A DNA stretch of 64,000 nt from Haloplanus ruber (GTDB lineage: Archaea; Halobacteriota; Halobacteria; Halobacteriales; Haloferacaceae): assembly GCF_024494725.1 (NCBI RefSeq), contig NZ_JANHDK010000002.1, positions 124,001-188,000 of the forward strand, written 5' to 3'. The notes beneath the pieces were generated by a model that worked only from the letters and a program-made list of their open reading frames with translations, was not told where the DNA came from and made no database searches. Of the stretch, positions 41,041 through 49,277 are shown piece after piece. The position numbers were made by a program, and so were the translations under genes. Position 1 is the first letter of the stretch; each line of letters opens with the position of its first letter.

Positions 41041-44000
41041 ATGGCGCAGTCGTCGCAAAACCAGGAGCTAATCGACCGGTTCGTCCGGTTCTACCGGAAC
41101 TACTACAGCGACGAAATCAGCCGCCTCGCACAGCGGTACCCCAACGAACAGCGATCCCTCCACCTCGACTACGACGACCTCTACACCTTCGATCAGGACC
41201 TCGCGGACGACTTCCTCTCTCAGCCGGAACAGATCGGCGAGTTCGCGGAGGAGGCCCTTCGAGTGTACGACCTGCCCGCGGACGTCTCGCTCGGGCAAGC
41301 CCACGTCCGCCTGCGGAACCACCCCGAGACGGTCGACATCCGCTCGATCCGCGTCCACGACAACCACGTCGGCCGGATGATCGCCGTCTCGGGCATCATC
41401 CGCAAGGCGACGGACGTCCGCCCGAAGATCACCGAAGCCGCCTTCGAGTGCCAGCGCTGTGGCACGATGACCTACATCCCCCAGTCCGACGGCGGGTTTC
41501 AGGAACCCCACGAGTGTCAGGGCTGTGAACGACAGGGTCCCTTCCGTGTCAACTACGACCAGTCTGAGTTTGTCGACTCCCAGAAGCTCCGGGTGCAGGA
41601 GTCACCCGAGGGCCTGCGCGGCGGAGAGACACCCCAGAGCATCGACATCGACATCGAGGACGACATCACCGGAAAGGTGACCGCAGGGGATCACGTCACC
41701 GTCACCGGCGTCCTCCACATCGACCAGGTGACGGAGGGCAACGAGAAGTCCCAACTGTTCGACCTCTATATGGACGGGGTCAGCGTCGAAATCGAGGACG
41801 AACAGTTCGAGGACATGGAGATCAGCGAGCAAGACAAACGCGACATCGTCGAACTGTCCAACCACCCGGACATCTACGAGGAGATGATCGCCTCTGTCGC
41901 GCCCTCCATCTACGGCTACGACGAGGAGAAACTCGCGATGATCCTCCAGTTGTTCTCGGGCGTAACGAAGGACCTCCCCGACGGGTCGCGGATCCGGGGC
42001 GACCTGCATATGCTGTTGATCGGTGATCCGGGGACGGGGAAGTGTCAGAAATATAACACCAAAATCGTACTCGGCGATGGAACGGAGCGAATGCTCGGAG
42101 AACTCGTCGAATCGCGGCTGGAAGATCCCGTGTCGGTCGACGACGGAGTGTATCAGTCGGTCGACTTCTCCGTCCAGACAGTGACGGCCAGCGGGACGGT
42201 TTCCCGCGGACGGGCGACGAAAGTTTGGAAGCGAGAAGCACCCGATCGGATGTACCGCATTCGCACCAAATCCGGCCGTGAGGTGGAAGTTACGCCGTCA
42301 CACCCGCTGTTCGTTCAGAGTAATCTCGGAATGGAGACCCGGAAGGCCGAAGAACTGACCGAAGGAACACACATTGCACTTCCGAGGCGTCTCGATGGCG
42401 AGTGGGACGACTCTCTCGATATCGATCATTACCGCGTCGACAGCGGGCCGGCAAACCGAATCGACACCCCGAAAAAATTGACCCCGGAACTGGCCCGCCT
42501 ACTCGGATATCAGATTGGGGAAGGACACATAAATGGACCCGAATCGAGCGCGACGGCAACAGTTACGAACGCCGACGAAGCTGTCCTCGACGACGTCGCC
42601 GATTGTCTCGATTCACTCGGCCTGCACTGGTGGCGCAAACCACACCACGACCGTGACGGCGTCGAGATCATCGGCTGTTCCTCGGTCGAATTTGTCGATT
42701 TTCTCAGAGAGATCGAACCAGCAATTCTGGAACAATCGGCCGATCAACGCGTTCCGGACTGTCTGTTCCGCGCCAGCCCCTCGATCAAACGGGAGTTCCT
42801 GAAGGCATACGTCGAGGGGGAGGGACACGTCTCACGAACGGAACGCGAGATCACCGTCGCGTCGATGAGCCAGGAGTTGCTCGAAGGTGTCCGCAGTCTG
42901 CTCGTCAGTCTTGGAATCGAGACGTCGCTCGGAAGCCGTCAAAACGGGAGTTACCGGCTCCGGATCAGCGGAACCGACTTCGTCAGCTACGTCGAAGAAG
43001 TCGGATTCGTCACCGAACGAAAGACGGCTGCGTCGACTGCGTTCACGGATATTTCCGAGAATACGAATACCGACATCGTTCCGGATGTGTCCGAGGCCCT
43101 CCAACGCGTTCGCGAGGCACTCGCACTATCACAGTTCGACTGTGGCATCCCACGAACGACGTACCAGCACTACGAACGCGGCGACCGAAATCCGAGTCGA
43201 GAGAGCCTTCGGACGGTCCTCGATCAGTTCGAAGCGCGACTCGAATGGCTCGGTGAGGTTCGAGAACAGTTGGAAAGTGGGGACTGGAGTGAAATTGAGC
43301 GTCTTCGTCGAGAGCTGAACCTCTCTCAGGACGAACTCGCAGACGCGGCGGGCGTTTCACAGAAGTCGATCAGCAACTACGAGCGGAGTGTCGTGACCCC
43401 CGATGGCGGGGTTACCCGAGACGTCCAAGACGCGGTCCGAGGTCGGATCGACGAAGCGATGGCAGTCGCCGACGACCTCCGGGCACTCCGACGGCTCGTC
43501 GAGAACGATATTTCGTGGGACTGCATCGAGACAATCGAAACGGTCGACCCGGACTACAGTTGGGTATACGACCTCGAAGTCGCCGGGACGCACACGTACC
43601 TCGGCAACGGTATCGTCTCGCACAACTCACAGCTCCTCTCCTACATCCGGAATATCGCCCCGCGTTCGGTCTACACCTCGGGGAAAGGGTCCAGTTCGGC
43701 CGGGCTGACCGCCGCGGCCGTCCGCGACGACTTCGGCGAGGGACAACAGTGGAGCCTCGAAGCGGGCGCCCTGGTGTTGGCCGACCAAGGGATCGCCGCC
43801 GTCGACGAACTCGACAAGATGCGCCCGGAGGACAGGTCCGCGATGCACCAAGCCCTCGAACAACAGGAGATCAGCATCTCGAAGGCTGGCATCAACGCCA
43901 CCCTCAAGTCCCGGTGTTCGCTTCTCGGCGCCGCGAACCCCAAGTACGGCCGGTTCGACCAGTACGAACCCATCGGCGAACAGATCGACCTCGAACCGGC

Positions 44001-44736
44001 CCTGATCTCACGGTTCGACCTGATCTTCACCGTGACGGACCAGCCCGACCCCGAGGAGGACGCCGCGCTGGCCGAACACATCCTGCGGACGAACTACGCG
44101 GGGGAGTTGAACACCCAGCGGACGGAGGTGGCAAACGCCAACCACAGCCAGGCAGAGGTGGAGTCGGTCACGGACACGGTCGATCCGGCCATCGATCCCG
44201 AACTGCTCCGGAAGTACATCGCGTACGCCAAACGCACCTGCTATCCGACGATGGCCGACGACGCGAAGGCGGCCATCCGCGACTTCTACGTCGACCTCCG
44301 TGCGAAGGGCGCAGACGAGGACGCCCCGGTTCCGGTCACCGCCCGCAAGCTGGAGGCACTGGTCCGACTGGCCGAGGCGAGCGCGCGGGTCCGACTCTCC
44401 GATACGGTCGAACGCGAGGACGCCGAGCGTGTGATCGACATCGTCCGCTCCTGTCTGCAGGATATCGGCGTCGACCCCGAGACGGGGGAGTTCGACGCCG
44501 ACGTCATCGAGACGGGAACCTCGAAGAGCCAGCGCGACCGCATCAAGAGCATCAAGGACGTCATCGAGACGGTCGACGCCGAGTACGAGGGCGAGGCGGG
44601 GGCACCGCTCGACGCCATCGTCGAGCGCGCACAGACCGAGGGCATCGAGGAGGAGAAGGTAATGGATCAGATCGAGCAGTTGCGCCGGAAAGGCGACGTG
44701 TACAGCCCGATGACGGACCAGTACAAGGTAGTCTGA
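41041..44736 (+). CDS. mcm: Replicative MCM helicase precursor containing an intein (1231 aa; 703 aa mature)
   Basis: This is the 3'-5' hexameric DNA helicase. N-terminal domain 1-290 has a zinc site (Cys137, Cys140, Cys159, Cys162). The AAA+ core shows Walker A GDPGTGK at 328-334, interrupted immediately before Ser of GKS by the intein; after splicing SQLLSYIRN continues. Walker B is AAVDELDKM, the arginine finger LISRFDLIF, and the C-terminal winged helix ends at TDQYKVV. The exteins total about 703 residues, normal for archaea. An ATG at 41041 starts the protein (MAQSSQNQEL); a GTG six bases upstream is less likely. The gene overlaps the next one by one base. Confidence 0.96.
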   Translation: MAQSSQNQELIDRFVRFYRNYYSDEISRLAQRYPNEQRSLHLDYDDLYTFDQDLADDFLSQPEQIGEFAEEALRVYDLPADVSLGQAHVRLRNHPETVDIRSIRVHDNHVGRMIAVSGIIRKATDVRPKITEAAFECQRCGTMTYIPQSDGGFQEPHECQGCERQGPFRVNYDQSEFVDSQKLRVQESPEGLRGGETPQSIDIDIEDDITGKVTAGDHVTVTGVLHIDQVTEGNEKSQLFDLYMDGVSVEIEDEQFEDMEISEQDKRDIVELSNHPDIYEEMIASVAPSIYGYDEEKLAMILQLFSGVTKDLPDGSRIRGDLHMLLIGDPGTGKCQKYNTKIVLGDGTERMLGELVESRLEDPVSVDDGVYQSVDFSVQTVTASGTVSRGRATKVWKREAPDRMYRIRTKSGREVEVTPSHPLFVQSNLGMETRKAEELTEGTHIALPRRLDGEWDDSLDIDHYRVDSGPANRIDTPKKLTPELARLLGYQIGEGHINGPESSATATVTNADEAVLDDVADCLDSLGLHWWRKPHHDRDGVEIIGCSSVEFVDFLREIEPAILEQSADQRVPDCLFRASPSIKREFLKAYVEGEGHVSRTEREITVASMSQELLEGVRSLLVSLGIETSLGSRQNGSYRLRISGTDFVSYVEEVGFVTERKTAASTAFTDISENTNTDIVPDVSEALQRVREALALSQFDCGIPRTTYQHYERGDRNPSRESLRTVLDQFEARLEWLGEVREQLESGDWSEIERLRRELNLSQDELADAAGVSQKSISNYERSVVTPDGGVTRDVQDAVRGRIDEAMAVADDLRALRRLVENDISWDCIETIETVDPDYSWVYDLEVAGTHTYLGNGIVSHNSQLLSYIRNIAPRSVYTSGKGSSSAGLTAAAVRDDFGEGQQWSLEAGALVLADQGIAAVDELDKMRPEDRSAMHQALEQQEISISKAGINATLKSRCSLLGAANPKYGRFDQYEPIGEQIDLEPALISRFDLIFTVTDQPDPEEDAALAEHILRTNYAGELNTQRTEVANANHSQAEVESVTDTVDPAIDPELLRKYIAYAKRTCYPTMADDAKAAIRDFYVDLRAKGADEDAPVPVTARKLEALVRLAEASARVRLSDTVEREDAERVIDIVRSCLQDIGVDPETGEFDADVIETGTSKSQRDRIKSIKDVIETVDAEYEGEAGAPLDAIVERAQTEGIEEEKVMDQIEQLRRKGDVYSPMTDQYKVV
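42043..43626 (+). mobile_element. Intein in the MCM P-loop, with LAGLIDADG endonuclease and HTH segments
   Basis: The 528-residue insert begins at Cys (CQKYNTKIVLGDG) and ends VAGTHTYLGNGIVSHN followed by Ser+1. Splicing residues are intact: Cys1, the block-B TxxH (TPSHPLF), the penultimate His and terminal Asn. The endonuclease motifs are LLGYQIGEG (about 153-161) and FLKAYVEGEG (about 252-261). Past these lie two helix-turn-helix-like segments, one near 353-395 and a clear XRE-type one (LRRELNLSQDELADAAGVSQ, 421-440). The DNA looks less GC-rich than the exteins. Insertion between Lys and Ser of GKS is a known hot spot for inteins. Confidence 0.95.
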
Positions 44737-45014
44737 TGGACCGCATCTCCGCGATCAGGAACGTCGAGGAGGCACTCAGGGCGTTCGAGGCGGGCGAGGC
44801 AGACCTCGCGGCGACCGAGGAGCGGGTGCTCGCGGCGCTTCGGACGTACGCGACGGAGTTCGAGGGGAGCGGTCTCGGGGCGTACGCGGGTCACGGTGCG
44901 GAGGCCGTCGAGGACGTGGTGGTGATCGCGTCCTCGCGGGCCGAGGCGCGAGATCGGATCGCCGAACACGCCCCGGCGACGCCGGCGTCGTTCGACGTCG
45001 AGCGACTGGACTGA
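44736..45014 (+). CDS. Uncharacterised mcm-linked protein 1 (92 aa)
   Basis: This is a small acidic helical protein, MDRISAIRNVEEALRAFEAG at the N-terminus, with helical stretches throughout and a C-terminal ASSRAEARDRIAEHAPATPA. No family function is known to me. Its ATG overlaps the mcm stop by one base (TGATG), so it is translated from the same mRNA. The tight coupling suggests a role near replication, but there is no motif to test this by eye. Confidence 0.72.
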   Translation: MDRISAIRNVEEALRAFEAGEADLAATEERVLAALRTYATEFEGSGLGAYAGHGAEAVEDVVVIASSRAEARDRIAEHAPATPASFDVERLD

Positions 45015-45065
45015 CTGCCGGTACCGACAGGGTTAGGTACTCCGTCACGACAGGGGAGGGCAACG

Positions 45066-45404
45066 GTGCTACTCGTCGTCACGTACTCGCGGGACGCCCG
45101 CACCACGCTCCGGAACGTCTGTCGGAGCCACGAGGGGACGGTCGTCCGACGGTTCGGTCGCGCGACGCTGCTGGAGGAGACGGAGTTGGGAGCGTTTCTC
45201 GCCCTGCGGCTCCGGGCAAAACACGGCGACGACGTCCAGATCGAACGGACGCGTCCGTTCAACGAGTTCGAGACCGTGCCCGAAGCGGTGCGGGCGGCCG
45301 CCACGGCCTACGAGGCCCGCGAGACACCGAGCACGCCCTACGACAAGTTCGCGGCGGGGACCGACCATCCCGATTCGGAGGCCATGCGCGATGCCGACCT
45401 GTGA
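45066..45404 (+). CDS. Uncharacterised mcm-linked protein 2 (112 aa)
   Basis: The small alpha/beta protein starts with a beta strand (LLVVTYSRDARTTLRNVC) and contains VVRRFGRATLLEETELGAFL and a charged helical C-terminal half (PEAVRAAATAYEARET). It begins with GTG at 45066; a TATA-like GGTTAGGTAC lies about 30 nt upstream, so it may also have its own transcript. It is encoded 51 nt after protein 1. No known domain is visible. Confidence 0.68.
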   Translation: MLLVVTYSRDARTTLRNVCRSHEGTVVRRFGRATLLEETELGAFLALRLRAKHGDDVQIERTRPFNEFETVPEAVRAAATAYEARETPSTPYDKFAAGTDHPDSEAMRDADL

Positions 45405-45431
45405 CCGGCGAGCCAATCGGCGACGACACAC

Positions 45432-46256
45432 ATGCGGGTGAGGATCGACGGGACCGTCCGGGAGGGATGGGCAGTCGAGGTCACGGGCGTCGAGGCGACG
45501 GCGCTCCGTCGGGCGATTCGTGGCGAGGCGTCGCCGGTCCACGTCGAGTGCCCCGAACCGGGAAGCGTCCACGACCACGTCGCCTGCCTGCCGCCGTCAG
45601 GGTTCGACCGGCGGGCGGCGCTCGCCGCCGTGGCGCGGGCACGGGGCCACGAGGCAGAACAGGCCGGGGAACTCGTGGCGGCACGGGACGAACTGGCCGC
45701 GGCGTCGCCGCCGGCGGTCGACGTCAGGGAGGCACGCCGGCGGGTCGCGGCGGCGGGCGCCGAGGAGGAGCGCCTCCGGGAGCGGGTCGCCGAACTCCGG
45801 GGGCGGATACAGGCACGGCACGAGACGGGTGCCGACACCACGGCTGTCGAGGCGCAGTTGGACGCCGCGACCAGTGACCTCGCGGAGGCCGAAACCGAGC
45901 GGATTGCGGCCGAACAGGCGCTCGACCGTGCGGAGCGAGCGGCACGGAAGGCCCGCGACAGACGGGAGGAGCGCCTCGAACTGGAAGACCGGGTGGCGAA
46001 CCTCGAACGGCGGGTTCGCGAGGAGTTGGCGGCGAGGGTGTGGGAGACGTTTCGGACGGCCGTCGAGGCGGTCCCGGGGAGTGCGACGGTGGGCGAGTCA
46101 CCGGGAGCCTACGAGGGCGACGCGACGACGGCAGCCCTCGGCGTCGCGCGTCTCGCACCCCTCGACGCGCCGGTCGTCGTCGACGGTCTCGACCGCTTCT
46201 CTGGGGCCGACGCAGCAGCGGCGACCCTCGACGCGCCGGTGATTTATGTCCGGTAA
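45432..46256 (+). CDS. Uncharacterised mcm-linked coiled-coil protein (274 aa)
   Basis: An N-terminal alpha/beta region (1-60) is followed by a long Ala/Glu/Arg-rich coiled coil (about 75-205, e.g. VREARRRVAAAGAEEERLRE and AEAETERIAAEQALDRAERA), then a roughly 65-residue C-terminal domain (LAPLDAPVVVDGLDRFSGAD). The coiled coil could make a dimer or bridge, like the arms of SMC/Rad50, but no ATPase motif is present in this protein. Its neighbours are proteins of unknown function and MinD, all in the same direction with short gaps. Confidence 0.7.
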   Translation: MRVRIDGTVREGWAVEVTGVEATALRRAIRGEASPVHVECPEPGSVHDHVACLPPSGFDRRAALAAVARARGHEAEQAGELVAARDELAAASPPAVDVREARRRVAAAGAEEERLRERVAELRGRIQARHETGADTTAVEAQLDAATSDLAEAETERIAAEQALDRAERAARKARDRREERLELEDRVANLERRVREELAARVWETFRTAVEAVPGSATVGESPGAYEGDATTAALGVARLAPLDAPVVVDGLDRFSGADAAAATLDAPVIYVR

Positions 46257-46273
46257 CGCGGCCAGTCGGGGCC

Positions 46274-47056
46274 ATGGAGTCCGACTGGACGCTCACGCGA
46301 CTCGACGGCCGCGACGACGTCGCCCTCGTGACGGTCGAACTGCACAATCCGTCGCCGGTCGACCGCCGGGTTAGGGTGACAAACTGCCTGTCCGGCCCAG
46401 TCCTTCCTCCGCGACGCGCCGGCGTTCCCGAACGAGGGTGGGACCCCGACGGGTTCGCGGGCGTCGTTCCCGCTGGCGACCGCCGAACGCTCGGATACGC
46501 CTGTCCGGCACCCGACGAACGGCCGCCCGTCGAGGTCCGGGACGAAGGACGCGCGAGAGCGGAGGCGTCAGCGTCGACGGCCGCGGCGGCGATCCGAGGA
46601 CTGGACGCGGCGCGCCCGCCGGCCGACGCACTGCCCGACGCGTCGGCGGCGCGCGGAGCGGGGGCGGCGGGCGCGGCGATGGAGACGGGCACGGGGGAAC
46701 GCCCGGACGACGAGGCGGTGTCGCAGAATGGCGATGCGTCGGCATCGGACGGAATTCCGTCCGCGACCGGGACCGATCCGGCGGCGTCGAGCGACGACCC
46801 GACGACGGTCCCGCCGGCGGTCACGGCGTGGCTGGCGGCGGCCGAACGGCGGATCGAACGGGGCGAGCAACTGACGGACGCCTCGGCCGAGACGGTGGCG
46901 GCCGCTATCGACGGCACGGATGATCTCGCCACCCTCGACGAAGCGGTCGCGGCCGACGCCGAGCGACTCCGGGCCGTCTCGGCGCGAGCGGCGAGGCTCG
47001 CGGAGCGAGCGGCGGCGGTCGACGTGCCCTACGCCGCCCTCCGGAGGCTGGCGTGA
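46274..47056 (+). CDS. Uncharacterised mcm-linked protein with disordered middle (260 aa)
   Basis: The N-terminal 80 residues look like a beta-sandwich (SDWTLTRLDGRDDVALVTVE, then RRVRVTNCLSGP). A roughly 100-residue low-complexity middle is rich in Ala, Asp, Ser, Gly and Thr. The last 80 residues are helical (VTAWLAAAERRIERGEQLTD). No catalytic motif is seen. It overlaps the next gene (MinD) by 4 nt, so the two are translationally coupled, hinting at a functional link to the ATPase. Confidence 0.7.
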   Translation: MESDWTLTRLDGRDDVALVTVELHNPSPVDRRVRVTNCLSGPVLPPRRAGVPERGWDPDGFAGVVPAGDRRTLGYACPAPDERPPVEVRDEGRARAEASASTAAAAIRGLDAARPPADALPDASAARGAGAAGAAMETGTGERPDDEAVSQNGDASASDGIPSATGTDPAASSDDPTTVPPAVTAWLAAAERRIERGEQLTDASAETVAAAIDGTDDLATLDEAVAADAERLRAVSARAARLAERAAAVDVPYAALRRLA

Positions 47057-47757
47057 TCGTCGCCGTCGCCGGCGGGAAAGGCGGCGTGGGAAAGACGACC
47101 GTCGCGTACAACCTGGGGGCGGTGCTCGATGCGGTGGTCGTCGACGCCGACCTGGGAATGGCCGACCTGCCTCACAGCCAGGGACCGGACCTCCACGACG
47201 TGCTCGCGGGGCGGGCAGATCCGATGGAGGCCGTCCGTCACGGACGGGTGTCGCTACTGCCCTGTGGTCGGTCGCTGGCCGGCGCCCGGGCGGCGGACGT
47301 CAGCCGTCTCGCGGAGGCGCTCCGGACGGTGGCGGCCCGTGTCGGCGACGTAGTGGTCGACTGCCCGGCCGGTCTCCGTGCCGACGTCGGGGTGCCGCTG
47401 GCCGTCGCCGACGCCTGCGTCCTCGTGGCGTCGCCGCGTCGGTTCGCACTGGCCGATGTGGTCCGGACGCGAGAGTTGGCGCGGGAACTCGACGCGGGGC
47501 TGATCGGTGTTGTGCTCAACCGGACGGCTGCCGACGACGACGTGCCGGCCGACGCACTCCGGCGGACGCTCGGTGCCCCCGTCTCGGCGGTGCCGGCCGA
47601 TCCGCGCGTCGGTCGGTCCGTCGACGACGAGCGACCGGTCGCGTCGGCGGCGCCGGATTCGGCCGCCGCCGAGGTCTTTCGCTCGCTCGGCGGTAGGGTT
47701 CGGACCTGCAAGCGGGAACGCCGCGGCCGCGACGGTCACTCGGTCAACAGCGTGTAG
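47053..47757 (+). CDS. MinD/ParA-family P-loop ATPase (234 aa)
   Basis: The deviant Walker A KGGVGKTTVAYNLG (about 9-22) has both signature lysines. A' is VVVDADLGMADL and Walker B DVVVDCPAG. The protein has the usual MinD fold but no C-terminal amphipathic membrane helix is apparent; it ends with a basic, polar tail (KRERRGRDGHSVNSV). It could position a protein complex or DNA. The start is GTG, overlapping the previous gene as GTGA, and the gene converges with tfb, overlapping its end by 22 nt. Confidence 0.86.
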   Translation: MIVAVAGGKGGVGKTTVAYNLGAVLDAVVVDADLGMADLPHSQGPDLHDVLAGRADPMEAVRHGRVSLLPCGRSLAGARAADVSRLAEALRTVAARVGDVVVDCPAGLRADVGVPLAVADACVLVASPRRFALADVVRTRELARELDAGLIGVVLNRTAADDDVPADALRRTLGAPVSAVPADPRVGRSVDDERPVASAAPDSAAAEVFRSLGGRVRTCKRERRGRDGHSVNSV

Positions 47758-48602
47758 GTGTTGCGGACGGTGACCGGCGTGACGCCGGCCACGTCGGCGG
47801 CGTCCTGCTGGGTGAGCGACGCGCCGTTCTCGCGGGCGGCCGTGTAGAGACAGGCCGCGGCGACGCCGCTGGGGTTGCGACCCGCGGTATCGCCCGACTC
47901 GCGGAGGCGCCGTGCGTGGGCCTCCGCGTTCCGGCGGACGGCCTCGCTCACGTCGAGTTCGCTGGCGTACCGGGGAATGTACTCCACGGGGTGGATCGGT
48001 CCGGTTGCGATATCGAGATCGCGGTTCAGCGCGCGGTAGGCCGCGCGGTGTTCTGCCTCGCTGGCCTTTGCGGCGTCGACCACCTCGTCGACGGTGCGGG
48101 ACACGGAACACACCCGGCAGGTGGCGTAGACCGTCGCGGAGGCAAATCCTTCCAGTGACCGCCCGCGGAGCAGGTCCGCCTCCTGTGCCGACCGGAACAG
48201 CGAACACGCCGACTCGCGGACGTGCCGGGGGAGCGACAGCGCCCCGACCAATCGCCTGATCTCCGTGAACGCGTACACCTGGTTGCGCTCGCGTTTCGTC
48301 GATATCTGGGCGCGGTTGTGCTGGGTCCGCATCCGCGACAACCGACGCCGCTTCCGTCCCTTGATGCGGGTCGACCGGCCGATGTCGGTCGAGAGCCCGC
48401 GGTCGTGACGCGACTGAGTGAGCGGCGCGCCCGTCCGCTCGGGCGACGTATCGTCGTCGGCGAACGAGCGCCACTCCGGCCCGTGGTCAATCCGGTACTC
48501 GTCGACGACGAGTCCACACTGTCCGCAGACCGTCTCGGTCCCCTGGGTGTTCAGTCGACCACTGCACTCCGGACACTCCGCCTCGCGTGCCTGACTCATC
48601 AC
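47736..48602 (-). CDS. tfb: Transcription initiation factor TFB, short form (288 aa)
   Basis: The N-terminal zinc ribbon has CPECSGRLNTQGTETVCGQC. A linker with EWRSFADDDTSPERTGAPLT leads to two cyclin-like repeats (about 110-195 and 205-285) with YAFTEIRRLVGALSLP and GRNPSGVAAACLYTAARENG, then VTPVTVRNTYTLLTE. This is the TFB/TFIIB fold that recruits RNA polymerase. It is about 30-40 residues shorter than many haloarchaeal TFBs. Haloarchaea have several TFBs that direct different gene sets; which this one is cannot be read. A second Met follows the first and either may be used. Confidence 0.93.
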   Translation of the reverse strand: MMSQAREAECPECSGRLNTQGTETVCGQCGLVVDEYRIDHGPEWRSFADDDTSPERTGAPLTQSRHDRGLSTDIGRSTRIKGRKRRRLSRMRTQHNRAQISTKRERNQVYAFTEIRRLVGALSLPRHVRESACSLFRSAQEADLLRGRSLEGFASATVYATCRVCSVSRTVDEVVDAAKASEAEHRAAYRALNRDLDIATGPIHPVEYIPRYASELDVSEAVRRNAEAHARRLRESGDTAGRNPSGVAAACLYTAARENGASLTQQDAADVAGVTPVTVRNTYTLLTE

Positions 48603-48729
48603 AGTCGAAAGTTGGTCCCGATGGAGTATTTAAACAGGGGCGCGAACCCGTGGATTCGCGGTATTCGCCGAGCAGAAGCCTATCGGTCACCGGTACGTTC
48701 TGTCGTCGATCCCGCGGATCGGCGGTAGG

Positions 48730-48736
48730 TTTTACA
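48730..48736 (+). promoter_or_regulatory. TATA element for the gene at 48762
   Basis: GTTTTACAA is about 27-32 nt before the ATG at 48762 and favours it over the GTG at 48741 seven codons upstream. Confidence 0.45.
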
Positions 48737-48761
48737 ACCGGTGCGGCGCCAGTACACGGTG

Positions 48762-49277
48762 ATGGGGCTGTCCGACATCGCCGCGGGAATCGAAGTACAC
48801 GAACGACAGCGCGAGCGCGGGGTGCCGACGGTGGACGCGACGGGCGACGACTTGGTCGCCCGCTTGGACGACCACACGGAGGCGTTGCCGTGTACGCCCG
48901 AGGCGGCGGCGACGGTGGTCGAGACGTACGCGGCGGGGACGAGCGTCGGCGACTGTGCCCGCGAAGCGGGAATCGCGCCGATGACGGCGGCCAAACTGCT
49001 CCACTGCTGTGGCGTCACGGGGCTGTCGCCGCTCGGCCCGACGGGGCGTCGGATCGTCCGGGACTGGTTGGCCGGTGACCTCGCCAGAACCGAAGCGACC
49101 GAACTCGCGGGCGCCGACGAGGCGGACTTCGCGCTGGCGACGTACATCGAGACGCACGACCCCGTTCCGGACCTGGCCGACGCCGTCGAGGGTGTGCTCG
49201 AACCCGACGGGACGGCGACGGTCGACAAGCGCGACGCGCTAGCTGAGACGATGAGTTCCGTCGGCGACCTGCGGTAG
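48762..49277 (+). CDS. HTH-like haloarchaeal protein of unknown function (171 aa)
   Basis: The protein has a charged N-terminus (MGLSDIAAGIEVHERQRERG) and a middle that looks like helix-turn-helix (TSVGDCAREAGIAPMTAAKL, about 70-90), then LSPLGPTGRRIVRDWLAGDL and an acidic helical C-terminus. Three cysteines are scattered in the middle. It could be a small DNA-binding protein. It is divergent from tfb with a 159-nt gap and meets the MinD-like gene tail to tail with no spacing. The start is supported by a TATA at about -30. Confidence 0.65.
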   Translation: MGLSDIAAGIEVHERQRERGVPTVDATGDDLVARLDDHTEALPCTPEAAATVVETYAAGTSVGDCAREAGIAPMTAAKLLHCCGVTGLSPLGPTGRRIVRDWLAGDLARTEATELAGADEADFALATYIETHDPVPDLADAVEGVLEPDGTATVDKRDALAETMSSVGDLR

